Part shown: positions 1 to 7,893 of the stretch, one piece after another | Position numbering within the stretch: position 1 is the stretch's first letter | Layout of the letters: the number at the start of each line of letters is the position of its first letter | NCBI GenBank assembly: GCA_934466515.1 | Contig: CAKSLH010000003.1 | Span: forward strand, 246,422 to 310,421 | Source: an uncultured Eubacteriales bacterium | GTDB taxonomy: Bacteria; Bacillota; Clostridia; Oscillospirales; Acutalibacteraceae | Direction of reading: 5' to 3' | Length of the DNA: 64,000 bases | Position numbers and translations under genes: made by a program | The notes under the pieces: generated by a model | Told to the model about the DNA's origin: nothing | Databases searched by the model: none | What the model saw: only the letters and a program-made list of their open reading frames with translations

Positions 1-1
1 T

Positions 2-724
2 TCTATCGGAATTATCGGTGCTGCGGACGGACCTACATCTATATTCGTAGCCCAGTATTTCAATTCGAAATATATCGGTGCGATAATGGTTGCCGCTTAT
101 TCTTATATGGCTCTAGTTCCGCTTGTTCAGCCGCCTGTAATTAAGCTTTTGACAACAAAAAAAGAACGCCTTATAAGAATGCCTTATAAGCAGCGCTCGA
201 TTTCAAAAACCGCAAAAATTCTTTTCCCTATAATTATAACTATGATTACGGGAATAATTTCGCCGAGAAGCGTCGCTTTAATAGGCTTTTTAATGTTCGG
301 AAATCTTATAAGGGAGTGCGGAGTTCTCGATTCGCTTTCCGATACCGCTCAAAAGGTGCTTGCAAATCTTATCACCCTTTTCTTAGGGATTACAATTGCG
401 ACAAAAATGCAGGCAAAATATTTCCTCACAAAGGAAACTCTGCTTATAATCCTTTTAGGTCTTTTCGCCTTTATTTTCGATACGGCAGGCGGAGTTGTTT
501 TTGCAAAAATATTAAATCTTTTCCTGCCCCGTGATAAAAAAATAAATCCGATGATAGGTGCCGCGGGAATTTCGGCTTTCCCGATGAGCGCAAGAGTCGT
601 TCATAAAATGGGACTTAAGGAAGACCCTCAGAACTTCCTGCTTATGCACTCTGTCGGAGTTAATGTTTCGGGTCAGATTGCGTCGGTCATCGCAGGCGGA
701 CTGATATTAAATCTCTTAGGTTAA
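2..724 (+). CDS. oadB: Na+-translocating decarboxylase beta subunit (5' partial)
   Basis: The reading frame is open from the left edge, so the gene is cut by the window. The visible part is very hydrophobic and carries the family's hallmark run GAADGPT, then AAYSYMALVPLVQPP and TTKKERLIRM, as in the beta subunits of oxaloacetate, glutaconyl-CoA and methylmalonyl-CoA decarboxylases. This subunit couples decarboxylation of carboxybiotin to Na+ export across the membrane. The C-terminal half has several membrane helices and the conserved glycine-rich stretch near ISAFPMSARVVHKMG. A small gamma-like gene follows after 21 bases, which supports a decarboxylase operon. The substrate cannot be decided because the alpha subunit lies outside the window. 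Confidence 0.9.
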   Translation, partial: SIGIIGAADGPTSIFVAQYFNSKYIGAIMVAAYSYMALVPLVQPPVIKLLTTKKERLIRMPYKQRSISKTAKILFPIIITMITGIISPRSVALIGFLMFGNLIRECGVLDSLSDTAQKVLANLITLFLGITIATKMQAKYFLTKETLLIILLGLFAFIFDTAGGVVFAKILNLFLPRDKKINPMIGAAGISAFPMSARVVHKMGLKEDPQNFLLMHSVGVNVSGQIASVIAGGLILNLLG

Positions 725-745
725 TGAGAAAACAAGGAGAAAATT

Positions 746-880
746 ATGAATCTTGATTATAATGCGTTTTTAAAAACACTTCCCGTTATGGGCAAAGGAA
801 TGGCGGGAATATTTATCGTAACCGTTGTTATCATTGCGGTAATGCTTATTTTAACCTCGGTTTTTAAAGCCAAAAAATAA
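746..880 (+). CDS. Small single-helix protein, probable decarboxylase gamma subunit
   Basis: A 44-residue protein starts with ATG after the strong site aaggag. It has a short polar N-terminus (MNLDYNAFLKTLPVMGKG), one membrane helix (about residues 20-38) and a basic KAKK end. Position right after the beta subunit, size and topology match the short gamma (OadG-like) subunits that hold the decarboxylase complex at the membrane. It is shorter than classical OadG and lacks the histidine-rich C-terminal Zn-binding tail of the enterobacterial protein. The assignment rests mainly on context; the sequence is too short for a firm family call. Confidence 0.6.
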   Translation: MNLDYNAFLKTLPVMGKGMAGIFIVTVVIIAVMLILTSVFKAKK

Positions 881-890
881 AGAAATTAAA

Positions 891-926
891 ATTCCGTGAT
901 TTCATTTGAAATCACGGAATTTTTTT
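891..926. terminator. Bidirectional rho-independent terminator
   Basis: A perfect 14-bp inverted repeat (arms 891-904 and 907-920, 2-base loop) is followed by six T on the + strand. On the minus strand it is followed by a T-rich stretch. It lies between the convergent ends of the decarboxylase genes and the CorC-like gene and can stop both transcripts. Confidence 0.9.
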
Positions 927-2190
927 AGTCTTTTTCCTTTTCTTTGTCTTCCTGCTTTTCGGAAACCTTTATCTCAAGCAGGGCAACACGGTGGTTTTCA
1001 AGCTTTAAAACCTTAATATTCAGATTTTCATAATCAAAGCTTTCGCCCTCTTCGGGAATCTGCCCGAACTGTTCCATTGTCCAGCCGCCGAGAGAAACCG
1101 ATTCTGTTTCAATCTTTATATCGAAATAATCGCAGAAATCGTTCATTTCCATGTAGCCGTCGGCTTCGTAAGTGTCAGGACCTGTTTTCTTTATCATAAC
1201 GTCGACCTCGTCATGCTCATCCCAAATTTCGCCTACAAGCTCTTCGATTATGTCTTCCATTGTAACTATTCCGTAAGTTCCGCCGTATTCGTCGACTACT
1301 ACGGCAATATGGGATTTTTCCTTTTGAAGCTCGCGCAGGATGTCGCTGACCTTTTCGTTTTTCATAACGAAAATCGCAGGGGTGATAATGCTTTTTATCG
1401 GCTTTTTGGTAATTCCCGACTCGGTGTAGAAATCCTTTAAGTGAATAACGCCGACAATATGGTCGATATCCTCTTCATAAACTAAAATTCTCGAAAATTT
1501 AGTTTCCGCAAATACCTTTGCTATTTCTTCCTTGGTGCTGTCGATTGAAACCGCCTCAAGATCGACTCGGTGGGTTAATATATCCTCCGCCTCTATGTCG
1601 TTAAACTCGATTGCGTTTTTAAGCAGCTCGCCCTCTTCCTCGTCAACACTGCCGTCCTGCTGAACCTCATCAACAAGCATTAAAAGCTCGTCATGCGACA
1701 TTTTTGTGTCGGCTTCAAGCTTGAATATCTTTGTGACAAGCTTTTTCCAAAGAGAAAATATGAAATTAAGCGGTAAAAGCAGATAAATGAAAAATTTGAT
1801 AAGCGGGGCGGAAAACATCGCAAATTTTTCGGGGCAGTCCTTTGAAATGCTTTTAGGGGTTATCTCGCCGAAAATAAGAATGATAACGGTTGTAAATACC
1901 GTCGAAAGCGTAGCTCCTACATCCCCGTAAGCATTAACGAACATAACCGTAGCAATAGAAGCCGCCGCGATGTTTACGATATTGTTTCCTATAAGAATAG
2001 TTGAAAGCAGACGGTCATAATTGTCCGCAAGCTTGTTTGTCATTTCCGCCCGCTTGTTTCCTTTTTCCGCCATTGTTTTAAGCTTTGTTCTGTTGAGTGA
2101 TGAAAACGCCGTCTCCGTCGCCGAAAAATATGCCGACATAACGGTTAATATCACAAGAATAAGTATAGAGGATAGATTGTCCTTTAACAT
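925..2190 (-). CDS. CNNM/CorC-type transporter (hemolysin C family)
   Basis: A 421-residue membrane protein. The N-terminal DUF21/CNNM domain (about 1-190) begins LSSILILVILTVMSAYFSA and contains the TETAFSSLNR motif and FGEITPKSIS. Two CBS domains follow (about 205-330, with HRVDLEAV and VVDEYGGTYGIVT), then a CorC/HlyC domain ending near VALLEIKV and a charged tail. Characterised relatives (MpfA and YhdP types) affect Mg2+ or Co2+ export, so a divalent-cation role is likely but not shown here. I place the start at the ATG at 2190, which has gggag upstream; an open frame extends to 2244 but lies in the attenuator hairpin. The gene seems to have its own promoter and a regulated leader (2235-2408). 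Confidence 0.9.
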   Translation of the reverse strand: MLKDNLSSILILVILTVMSAYFSATETAFSSLNRTKLKTMAEKGNKRAEMTNKLADNYDRLLSTILIGNNIVNIAAASIATVMFVNAYGDVGATLSTVFTTVIILIFGEITPKSISKDCPEKFAMFSAPLIKFFIYLLLPLNFIFSLWKKLVTKIFKLEADTKMSHDELLMLVDEVQQDGSVDEEEGELLKNAIEFNDIEAEDILTHRVDLEAVSIDSTKEEIAKVFAETKFSRILVYEEDIDHIVGVIHLKDFYTESGITKKPIKSIITPAIFVMKNEKVSDILRELQKEKSHIAVVVDEYGGTYGIVTMEDIIEELVGEIWDEHDEVDVMIKKTGPDTYEADGYMEMNDFCDYFDIKIETESVSLGGWTMEQFGQIPEEGESFDYENLNIKVLKLENHRVALLEIKVSEKQEDKEKEKD

Positions 2191-2234
2191 TAAAAATTTA
2201 ACTCCCTTTTTAAAAATAATTCCCTTTAAAGCGC

Positions 2235-2277
2235 AAAAAAGCACATCCGTTCAGCAATAAGACTGAACAGAAATGCT
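2235..2277 (-). terminator. Attenuator-like terminator in the CorC-gene leader
   Basis: On the minus strand the arms 2277-2263 and 2254-2240 can pair over 15 positions with only one non-pairing position (two G-U pairs), around an 8-base loop. They are followed by six T (2240-2235). The hairpin sits after its own promoter and 45 bases before the CorC-like start. The stop codon of the 28-codon leader ORF lies inside the right arm. Position and overlap suggest attenuation rather than simple ending of the upstream gene. Confidence 0.8.
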
Positions 2278-2337
2278 TAATAAATCTAAAAAATAATAAT
2301 TATCCGCGTCCGTAGTATCGCTACTGTCGCCGTCCAT
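2251..2337 (-). CDS. Putative acidic leader peptide (28 aa)
   Basis: A short ORF starts with ATG at 2337, preceded by a strong ggagg site. It encodes a peptide with a run of aspartates at the start (MDGDSSDTTDAD), then NYYFLDLL, and ends SVQSYC before TGA. Its last codons form the left arm of the terminator hairpin at 2235-2277 and its stop codon lies in the right arm. A ribosome finishing the peptide would therefore block the hairpin. Acidic starts are known to destabilise ribosomes at low Mg2+ (established for intrinsic ribosome destabilisation and the mgtL leader). That link here is inference. I know of no family for this peptide. Confidence 0.6.
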   Translation of the reverse strand: MDGDSSDTTDADNYYFLDLLSISVQSYC

Positions 2338-2379
2338 TATAGACTGATTCCTCCGTTTCGGTTATTAACAGATAAAAAC

Positions 2380-2408
2380 ATTATACTTTATTTATTCCGA
2401 ATAGTCAA
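2380..2408 (-). promoter_or_regulatory. Sigma-A promoter for leader peptide and CorC-like gene
   Basis: On the minus strand TTGACT (2408-2403) and TATAAT (2385-2380) are separated by 17 bases. The promoter overlaps the end of the AI-2E gene, so the downstream leader and transporter gene can be transcribed on their own. Predicted start near 2373. Confidence 0.85.
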
Positions 2409-3582
2409 TATCTTTTTGTGATGTATCGGGTAAATCGGGATTATAATGCTTTTCCTTAGCCTTTTTGTTTATAAGTCTTCTGAAAAGCGTGTATAAAACC
2501 GACGCCGTAGGAACGCCGATCAGCATGCCTATAAATCCGAAGGTGCCTCCGCCTACTGTAACTGCTACAAGCACCCAAATTCCCGGAAGTCCTACTGATT
2601 TTCCCACTACCTTAGGATAGATAAGATTTCCTTCTAACTGCTGTAAAACAATAATAAAGATTACAAACCAAAGCGCCTTCGCAGGTGAAATAAAGAGGAT
2701 TAAAAACGCTCCTATCGCTGTACCTATTATGCTGCCGAAAACGGGTATAAGCGCCGTAAACCCGACAAGAATGGAAACCGCCGCCGCATAAGGCATTTTA
2801 AATATAAGCATTCCTATAAAGCACAGACACCCTATAATCACGGCCTCTACAAGCTGACCCGAAATGAAGTTTGAGAAAATTCTGTCCGTAAGCATTATAA
2901 TCTCAAAGGTTTTGTCAAAGCGCTTTTTGGGGACAGCGGCATATAAAGCTTTTTTTGCCTGCCTGCCGAGCTTTTCTTTCTGAGCAAGAATATAAATTGC
3001 AAATGCGAGAGCAAGAATACCGTTTACAACCGTTGAAACCAAAGAGCCCGTAAGCTTGATAGTCTGATTGACAATAAGCTCGCCCTTGTCCTTAAGAAAA
3101 TCCGTAAGCTTTGCGGTCAGCTTATCCAAATTGAAGTTGAATTCCGGCAAAATATCGCCGTGTCTTTCAAAGAAGTCGGAAACGCTGTCAAGCCAAGCGT
3201 CCGCCTGTTTCGAATATGACGGAAGCGCTTCGACAATTGAAGTAATCGTTTTTGAAACTTCAGGGATTATAATAAGGAATATTGCGGCTACGATGCCGAT
3301 AATGATTATTAAACTCAGAACAAGGCTTACGGGTCTTTTAAGTTTAAGGGCAATTTTGTTTTCATTTTTTAAAAACAGCTTTGAATAGAGCCTTTCGAGC
3401 GGCTTTAAAATCTCATTTACAACAAATGCAATTCCGAGACCTAAAAGAAACGGCGAAATAACCTTAAGAATTTTATCGACTATCCCTACTATCAGTTTGA
3501 AGTTAATAAGACCGAGAACGCATAAAGCGACAATAAGAATCAGCATAACCGCATATTTGAAATTTTCTTTTAATTCCTTCAT
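2392..3582 (-). CDS. AI-2E family (PerM/YtvI-like) membrane protein
   Basis: A 396-residue integral membrane protein. Two N-terminal helices (about 10-60) are followed by another helix with SLVLSLIIIIGIVAAIFLIIIP, a soluble segment (about 110-180), then a C-terminal membrane block with the family signatures FTALIPVFGSIIG and GKSVGLPGIWVLVAV. The family includes autoinducer-2 exporters and Na+/H+ antiporters, so the substrate cannot be named from sequence. The start ATG at 3582 has ggagagc upstream. It is expressed from a minus-strand promoter that shares its -10 region with the divergent LiaF-like gene. Confidence 0.88.
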   Translation of the reverse strand: MKELKENFKYAVMLILIVALCVLGLINFKLIVGIVDKILKVISPFLLGLGIAFVVNEILKPLERLYSKLFLKNENKIALKLKRPVSLVLSLIIIIGIVAAIFLIIIPEVSKTITSIVEALPSYSKQADAWLDSVSDFFERHGDILPEFNFNLDKLTAKLTDFLKDKGELIVNQTIKLTGSLVSTVVNGILALAFAIYILAQKEKLGRQAKKALYAAVPKKRFDKTFEIIMLTDRIFSNFISGQLVEAVIIGCLCFIGMLIFKMPYAAAVSILVGFTALIPVFGSIIGTAIGAFLILFISPAKALWFVIFIIVLQQLEGNLIYPKVVGKSVGLPGIWVLVAVTVGGGTFGFIGMLIGVPTASVLYTLFRRLINKKAKEKHYNPDLPDTSQKDIDYSE

Positions 3583-3607
3583 CCTTTGCTCTCCTGCTTA
3601 TAAACTG

Positions 3608-3660
3608 TTGAAAAATTTTTATATCAATGCTATAATAACATAAAATGGTTTTATTTTCAA
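3608..3660. promoter_or_regulatory. Divergent promoters sharing one -10 region
   Basis: On the + strand TTGAAA (3608-3613), 17 bases and TATAAT (3631-3636) drive the LiaF-like gene. On the minus strand TTGAAA (3660-3655), 17 bases and TATTAT (3637-3632) drive the AI-2E gene. The two -10 boxes overlap almost completely, so the two polymerases cannot bind together. Confidence 0.8.
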
Positions 3661-3678
3661 TAAAAAGGGGAGATTTTT

Positions 3679-4362
3679 GTGAAAAAAACAAGTACTGTGC
3701 TTTGGGGAATTGTGCTTATCGGGTTAGGAACGCTTTTTGCGCTTAAAGCCGTAGGCATAAATGTTTTCGATATCCTGTTTACAGGCTGGTGGACTTTATT
3801 TATAATCATTCCGAGCCTTATCGGCGTTTTTACCGACAGAGATAAAACAGGCAGCTTTATAGGTCTTGCCGCCGGCGTTTTATTGCTCCTTTGCTGCCGC
3901 GAAATTCTCGCGTTTAAAATTTTCTGGAAGCTGTTGGTTCCTGCGATTATAATTATTATAGGAATTAAGCTTATAATATCGGCTGTTTTTTCAAAAAAGC
4001 TTCCTGATGTTATTCCGGCAATAAATAAAAGCTTCAGCGGCTTTAAAAGCGGTAACGCAATTTTTTCGGGAGACCGAATCGACTGTGCAGGCGAGGTTTT
4101 TGAAGGCGCGGAATTAAATGCAATATTCGGAGGCGTTGAATGCGACTTAAGATATGCGATTATTGATAAGGACTGCGTCATTAAAGCAAATGCAATATTC
4201 GGCGGAATAGATATTTTTGTTCCCGATAATGTCAATGTCAAGGTGATTTCCCATTCGCTTTTCGGCGGTGTCGACTGCAAGAAGAAAACAGGCGGTCAGG
4301 AATTTGACAAAACACTTTATATTGAAGCCTCCTGCATTTTCGGCGGAATTGATATAAAGTAA
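3679..4362 (+). CDS. LiaF-like membrane protein
   Basis: A 227-residue protein with a GTG start after aggggag. The N-terminal half has about four membrane helices (LWGIVLIGLGTLFAL, WWTLFIIIPSLIGVF, then two more by residue 110). The C-terminal half is a soluble beta-rich domain with the repeated motif IFGG/LFGG and DIFVPDNVNV, typical of the LiaF/YvqF C-terminal domain. LiaF proteins act in cell-envelope stress sensing as inhibitors of the LiaRS two-component system. No liaRS genes are adjacent, so a signalling partner is not evident. A terminator follows at 4380. Confidence 0.75.
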   Translation: MKKTSTVLWGIVLIGLGTLFALKAVGINVFDILFTGWWTLFIIIPSLIGVFTDRDKTGSFIGLAAGVLLLLCCREILAFKIFWKLLVPAIIIIIGIKLIISAVFSKKLPDVIPAINKSFSGFKSGNAIFSGDRIDCAGEVFEGAELNAIFGGVECDLRYAIIDKDCVIKANAIFGGIDIFVPDNVNVKVISHSLFGGVDCKKKTGGQEFDKTLYIEASCIFGGIDIK

Positions 4363-4379
4363 TTAAAAATTAAAAATTT

Positions 4380-4416
4380 AACCGATGGCAGCTTTTTGTC
4401 ATCGGTTATTTTTATT
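4380..4416 (+). terminator. Rho-independent terminator
   Basis: An 8-bp stem (AACCGATG at 4380-4387 with CATCGGTT at 4400-4407) and a T-rich tail follow the LiaF-like gene. Confidence 0.75.
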
Positions 4417-4421
4417 ACTGC

Positions 4422-4450
4422 TTGATTTTTTTAAAACAGAGTAGTATAAT
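4422..4450 (+). promoter_or_regulatory. Promoter of the Rrf2-type regulator gene
   Basis: TTGATT (4422-4427), 17 bases and TATAAT (4445-4450). The predicted start of transcription near 4457 lies downstream of the ATG at 4451, which argues for the GTG at 4475 as the true start. Confidence 0.8.
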
Positions 4451-4474
4451 ATGTTTATAACCGAGGTGAGAAAT

Positions 4475-4882
4475 GTGCTTATTTCAACAAAAGGCCGTTA
4501 TGCTTTAAGAATTATGATAGATTTGGCTCTCCATTCGTCGGAGGGTTATATTCCCCTGCCTGTTATCGCCGAAAGGCAGAACATTTCCGAAAAATATCTT
4601 GAAAGCATTATTTCAATTCTTGCAAAAGCTAAGCTTGTGCAGGGCGTAAGAGGAAAAAACGGAGGATATAAGCTTTTAAGAAAGCCTGAGGAATACACCG
4701 CAGGCGAAATATTAAAGCTCACTGAGGGCACTCTCGCTCCCGTATCCTGTCTTGAAAGCAGTGAAAACAAATGCGAGCGCTCTGAGTTCTGCCTTACGCT
4801 TCCTCTGTGGAAAAAGCTTGACGAGGCAATAAATACCTGTCTTGACGGCGTAAAGCTTTCAGACCTGATAGCAGAAAAATAG
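4475..4882 (+). CDS. Rrf2 family transcriptional regulator
   Basis: A 135-residue winged-helix regulator starting at GTG 4475 (gaggtgag upstream). It begins LISTKGRYALRIMIDLALHS, the usual Rrf2 opening, and has the recognition-helix region EKYLESIISILAKAKLVQG and the wing GKNGGYKLLR. Three cysteines near residues 90-105 (in SCLESSENKCERSEFC) could bind an Fe-S cluster as in IscR or NsrR, but their spacing (seven and five residues between) differs from the classical IscR trio. No iscS or cysK genes adjoin, so the regulon cannot be inferred. Monocistronic, with its own promoter and terminator. Confidence 0.88.
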   Translation: MLISTKGRYALRIMIDLALHSSEGYIPLPVIAERQNISEKYLESIISILAKAKLVQGVRGKNGGYKLLRKPEEYTAGEILKLTEGTLAPVSCLESSENKCERSEFCLTLPLWKKLDEAINTCLDGVKLSDLIAEK

Positions 4883-4949
4883 TTTAAAAAGCAATCGGTT
4901 TTTTCCTTTCCCCTCTCGCATTCTTCCATTCGCTTTCCTTAAAAGATAA

Positions 4950-4984
4950 AAAGTGTGCGGAAAACTTTTCCGCACACTTTTTAT
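4950..4984. terminator. Rho-independent terminator
   Basis: A perfect 15-base inverted repeat (4950-4964 and 4966-4980) rich in GC at the core is followed by T residues. It ends the Rrf2 gene. Confidence 0.8.
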
Positions 4985-5013
4985 ATCGTTTTTTGCAATA
5001 TTTATACCCTGTT

Positions 5014-5043
5014 TTGCAATTGTATTTTTAAACTTAATATGAT
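5014..5043 (+). promoter_or_regulatory. Possible promoter of the GH10 gene
   Basis: TTGCAA (5014-5019), 18 bases and TATGAT (5038-5043), ending 40 bases before the GH10 start. Fair match only. Confidence 0.5.
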
Positions 5044-5082
5044 ACTATTTAAAAATAAACAGTTAAAAAAGGGGAATTTGCT

Positions 5083-6453
5083 ATGGAACGCAGAGAGGTT
5101 TTAAAATACTTTAAATTATATGAAAATTATATGAATTCCCGTGTAAACGAGGGTATTGAGAAGTACCGAAAAGGCGGATTTAAAATCAAAGTCCTTGATA
5201 AACACGGTAAGCCTGTCAGCGCAAAGATAACCGCAGAGCTTAAAAACCATGCTTTTAATTTCGGAGCTAATATTTTTATGCTTGACACTCTAAGAGATTG
5301 GGCAAATGAGGATCCCGTAAAATATAAGGGCTGGCCGTCTTTGCCTGATTATAAGGAAAAAAACGAAAAATATAAAGAGTATTTTAAAAAGCTTTTTAAT
5401 TTTGCAACCCTTCCTTTTTATTGGGCGGATAACGAGCCTGAAAAGGGTAAATACCGCTTTTATGAGGATGAACCTCATATTCACAGGAGACCTCCGATAA
5501 GCGGCTGCTTAAAATTCTGCAGGGAAAACAATATCCGCACCAAGGCTCATTGCCTTAATTATGACGGCTGGGATTGCAAATGGGTAAAGCAGGCAGAGAC
5601 CGCAGAAGAAGTAAAGAATTATGTTGAAGAAAGAATGAGGATCTGCGCGGAAAATTTTGCAAAGGATATAAAGGGCTGGGAGGTTACTAATGAAACCTTG
5701 GTTTTATATCCTCATCCGGACGGTGCAACAAAGTTCTTTTTCGAGCCGGATTTTGTTAGCTGGTCATTTAAGACTGCAAGAAAATATTTCCCCGATAATA
5801 AGCTTATAATAAACGATAATCATGAAACCGTCTGGGAATACTTCCTTTATAAAAGAAGCAATTATTATCTGCAGATTAAAGATGAACTTAATAACGGTAC
5901 ACCGATAGATATAATAGGAATGCAGAATCATTTCTTCTATAAGCGCGAGGATGAAATGAAAATGGCGGAAAAGTTCTATAATCCTAAATTTATTTATGAT
6001 GTATTAGATACCTATGCTGACTTTAATCTCCCCATTCAGCTTACGGAAATAACGATTCCCTCTTATTCTAACGACCCCGAGGATGAAGAAATTCAGGCGC
6101 AAATACTTAAAAACCTTTATTCAATATGGTTTTCACATAAGAATATGGAATCTATTGTTTATTGGAATATGGTTGAGGGATATTTAGGCCCTGTGCTTGA
6201 TATGACACAGGGAGAGAATTATTATTACGGCGGTTTTGTAAGAAATGATTTCTCCTTGAAGCCCGCGTATGAAACGCTTTATAATCTTATTCACAAACAG
6301 TGGCATACTAAGGAATCAGTAACCGGAAACGAGCTTGATTTTAGAGGCTTTTACGGTAATTATGATATAAAAATTGAATTCGGCGGAAATGTTACAGAAT
6401 TAAGCGCCGATTTCTTAAAAGACTGCGAAAATGAGATAACGGTAACAGTCTGA
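5083..6453 (+). CDS. Glycoside hydrolase family 10 (xylanase-like), cytoplasmic
   Basis: A 456-residue protein with a GH10 TIM barrel. The acid/base motif is WEVTNE with Glu204, and the nucleophile motif is QLTE with Glu322. HCLNYDGW and IDIIGMQNHFF match the conserved strands of the family. The usual WDVVNE motif is changed to WEVTNE. There is no signal peptide, so it probably acts inside the cell on imported xylo-oligosaccharides or aryl-xylosides, or on a related substrate. The N-terminal 60 residues form a small beta domain (GFKIKVLDKHGKPVSAKITAEL) seen in some GH10 proteins. The gene stands alone between two terminators, with aaagggg upstream of the ATG. Confidence 0.85.
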   Translation: MERREVLKYFKLYENYMNSRVNEGIEKYRKGGFKIKVLDKHGKPVSAKITAELKNHAFNFGANIFMLDTLRDWANEDPVKYKGWPSLPDYKEKNEKYKEYFKKLFNFATLPFYWADNEPEKGKYRFYEDEPHIHRRPPISGCLKFCRENNIRTKAHCLNYDGWDCKWVKQAETAEEVKNYVEERMRICAENFAKDIKGWEVTNETLVLYPHPDGATKFFFEPDFVSWSFKTARKYFPDNKLIINDNHETVWEYFLYKRSNYYLQIKDELNNGTPIDIIGMQNHFFYKREDEMKMAEKFYNPKFIYDVLDTYADFNLPIQLTEITIPSYSNDPEDEEIQAQILKNLYSIWFSHKNMESIVYWNMVEGYLGPVLDMTQGENYYYGGFVRNDFSLKPAYETLYNLIHKQWHTKESVTGNELDFRGFYGNYDIKIEFGGNVTELSADFLKDCENEITVTV

Positions 6454-6464
6454 TATTAAAAAAA

Positions 6465-6508
6465 ATAAGAGAGCCTTGCAATAAGGAGCAGGTTCTCTTA
6501 TATTTTTT
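6465..6508 (+). terminator. Rho-independent terminator
   Basis: A 12-bp stem with one G-U pair (6465-6476 with 6490-6501) and a T tract follow the GH10 gene. Confidence 0.8.
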
Positions 6509-6537
6509 GAAATTTTTTAAATATTTTGAAAAAACTC

Positions 6538-6566
6538 TTGCATATTTATGAGATATATGCTATTAT
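6538..6566 (+). promoter_or_regulatory. argG promoter
   Basis: TTGCAT (6538-6543), 17 bases and TATTAT (6561-6566). The transcript would begin near 6573, a short leader before the ggagg site at about 6598. Confidence 0.75.
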
Positions 6567-6609
6567 ATTATTCGTCAAATGCATAATATTTCATTTCGGA
6601 GGCATTTTT

Positions 6610-7839
6610 ATGAATAAAAAAGAAATTAAAAAGGTAGTTCTTGCATATTCGGGAGGACTTGATACATCAATAATAATTCCTTGGCTTAAGGAAAACTATA
6701 ATAATCCCGAAATAATCGCGGTTTCGGGAAATGTCGGTCAGCAGGATGAGCTTGACGGGCTTGAGGAAAAGGCTATAAAAACAGGCGCTTCAAAGCTTTA
6801 TGTTGAAGACCTTACAGAGGAATTCTTAACAGATTATGTTTTCCCCTGCGTTCAGGCAGGAGCGCTGTATGAGGATTATATGTTAGGCACCGCTTTTGCA
6901 AGACCGCCTATCGCTAAAAAGCTTGTTGAAATCGCAATCGCCGAGGGGGCTGATGCTATCTGCCACGGCTGCACAGGCAAGGGAAACGATCAGGTAAGAT
7001 TTGAAATGGCTATAAAAGCGCTTGCTCCCGATATGACTATTATTGCTCCTTGGAGGGAATGGAGCATTAAGTCAAGGGAAGAGGAAATCGAATATGCCGA
7101 GGCTCATAATGTTCCGCTTAAAATAAACAGAGAAACCAATTATTCAAAGGATAAAAATATCTGGCATCTTTCTCATGAGGGACTTGACCTTGAGGACCCT
7201 GCGAACGAGCCTCTTTATAATAAGGAAGGCTTCCTTGAAATGGGCGTTTCCCCCGAAAATGCGCCCGATAAGCCTACTTATGTTAAAATTCACTTTGAAA
7301 AGGGAATTCCGACTGCTGTTGACGGCAAGGAAATGAATGCGACCGAGCTTGTAAGCACTCTTAATAAATTGGGCGGAGAAAACGGAATAGGACTTCTTGA
7401 TATCGTTGAAAACAGGCTTGTCGGAATGAAATGCAGGGGAGTTTATGAGACCCCCGGAGGCGCTATTCTTTATAAGGCTCATAATGTTCTTGAAACACTT
7501 TGTCTTGATAAGGAAACCGCTCATTATAAGGCACTTGTCGCCCAGAAGCTTGCGGAGCTTGTTTATAACGCTCAGTGGTTTACTCCTCTTACAGAGGCGA
7601 TTTTAAGCTTTGTAAAAACCACTCAAAAAACCGTTACAGGCGATGTCACCTTAAAGCTTTATAAGGGAAATATGATAAACGCGGGAGTAACCTCTCCGTA
7701 TTCTCTCTATGACCCCGAAATCGCAACCTTTGAGGAGGACGATGTTTATAATCAGGCTGACGCAACCGGATTTATAAACCTCTACGGTCTTTCAACCAAG
7801 GTTTATGCAAAAATGAAAGCTAAAAACGGATTGAAATAA
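6610..7839 (+). CDS. argG: Argininosuccinate synthase
   Basis: A 409-residue enzyme that joins citrulline and aspartate using ATP in arginine synthesis. It begins MNKKEIKKVVLAYSGGLDTS with the PP-loop AYSGGLDTS, and has HGCTGKGNDQVRFE, APWREW and the C-terminal MINAGVTSPYSLYDPEIATF, all family hallmarks. The start is ATG 6610 with ggagg upstream; an in-frame ATG at 6526 lies upstream of the promoter and is rejected. Length is normal. No argH or other arginine gene adjoins. I see no clear ArgR box in the short leader. Confidence 0.97.
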   Translation: MNKKEIKKVVLAYSGGLDTSIIIPWLKENYNNPEIIAVSGNVGQQDELDGLEEKAIKTGASKLYVEDLTEEFLTDYVFPCVQAGALYEDYMLGTAFARPPIAKKLVEIAIAEGADAICHGCTGKGNDQVRFEMAIKALAPDMTIIAPWREWSIKSREEEIEYAEAHNVPLKINRETNYSKDKNIWHLSHEGLDLEDPANEPLYNKEGFLEMGVSPENAPDKPTYVKIHFEKGIPTAVDGKEMNATELVSTLNKLGGENGIGLLDIVENRLVGMKCRGVYETPGGAILYKAHNVLETLCLDKETAHYKALVAQKLAELVYNAQWFTPLTEAILSFVKTTQKTVTGDVTLKLYKGNMINAGVTSPYSLYDPEIATFEEDDVYNQADATGFINLYGLSTKVYAKMKAKNGLK

Positions 7840-7854
7840 AAATACAATAAAAAA

Positions 7855-7893
7855 ACAAGGAGTTAAATCGTATGATTTAACTCCTTGTTTTTT
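7855..7893. terminator. Bidirectional rho-independent terminator
   Basis: A perfect 15-bp stem (7855-7869 and 7874-7888) with a 4-base loop and a T run lies between argG and the convergent histidine kinase fragment. Confidence 0.9.

Noticed and set aside
3657..4280. A 207-codon open frame on the minus strand
   Set aside because: It is fully antisense to the LiaF-like gene, which has a promoter, ribosome site and clear domains.
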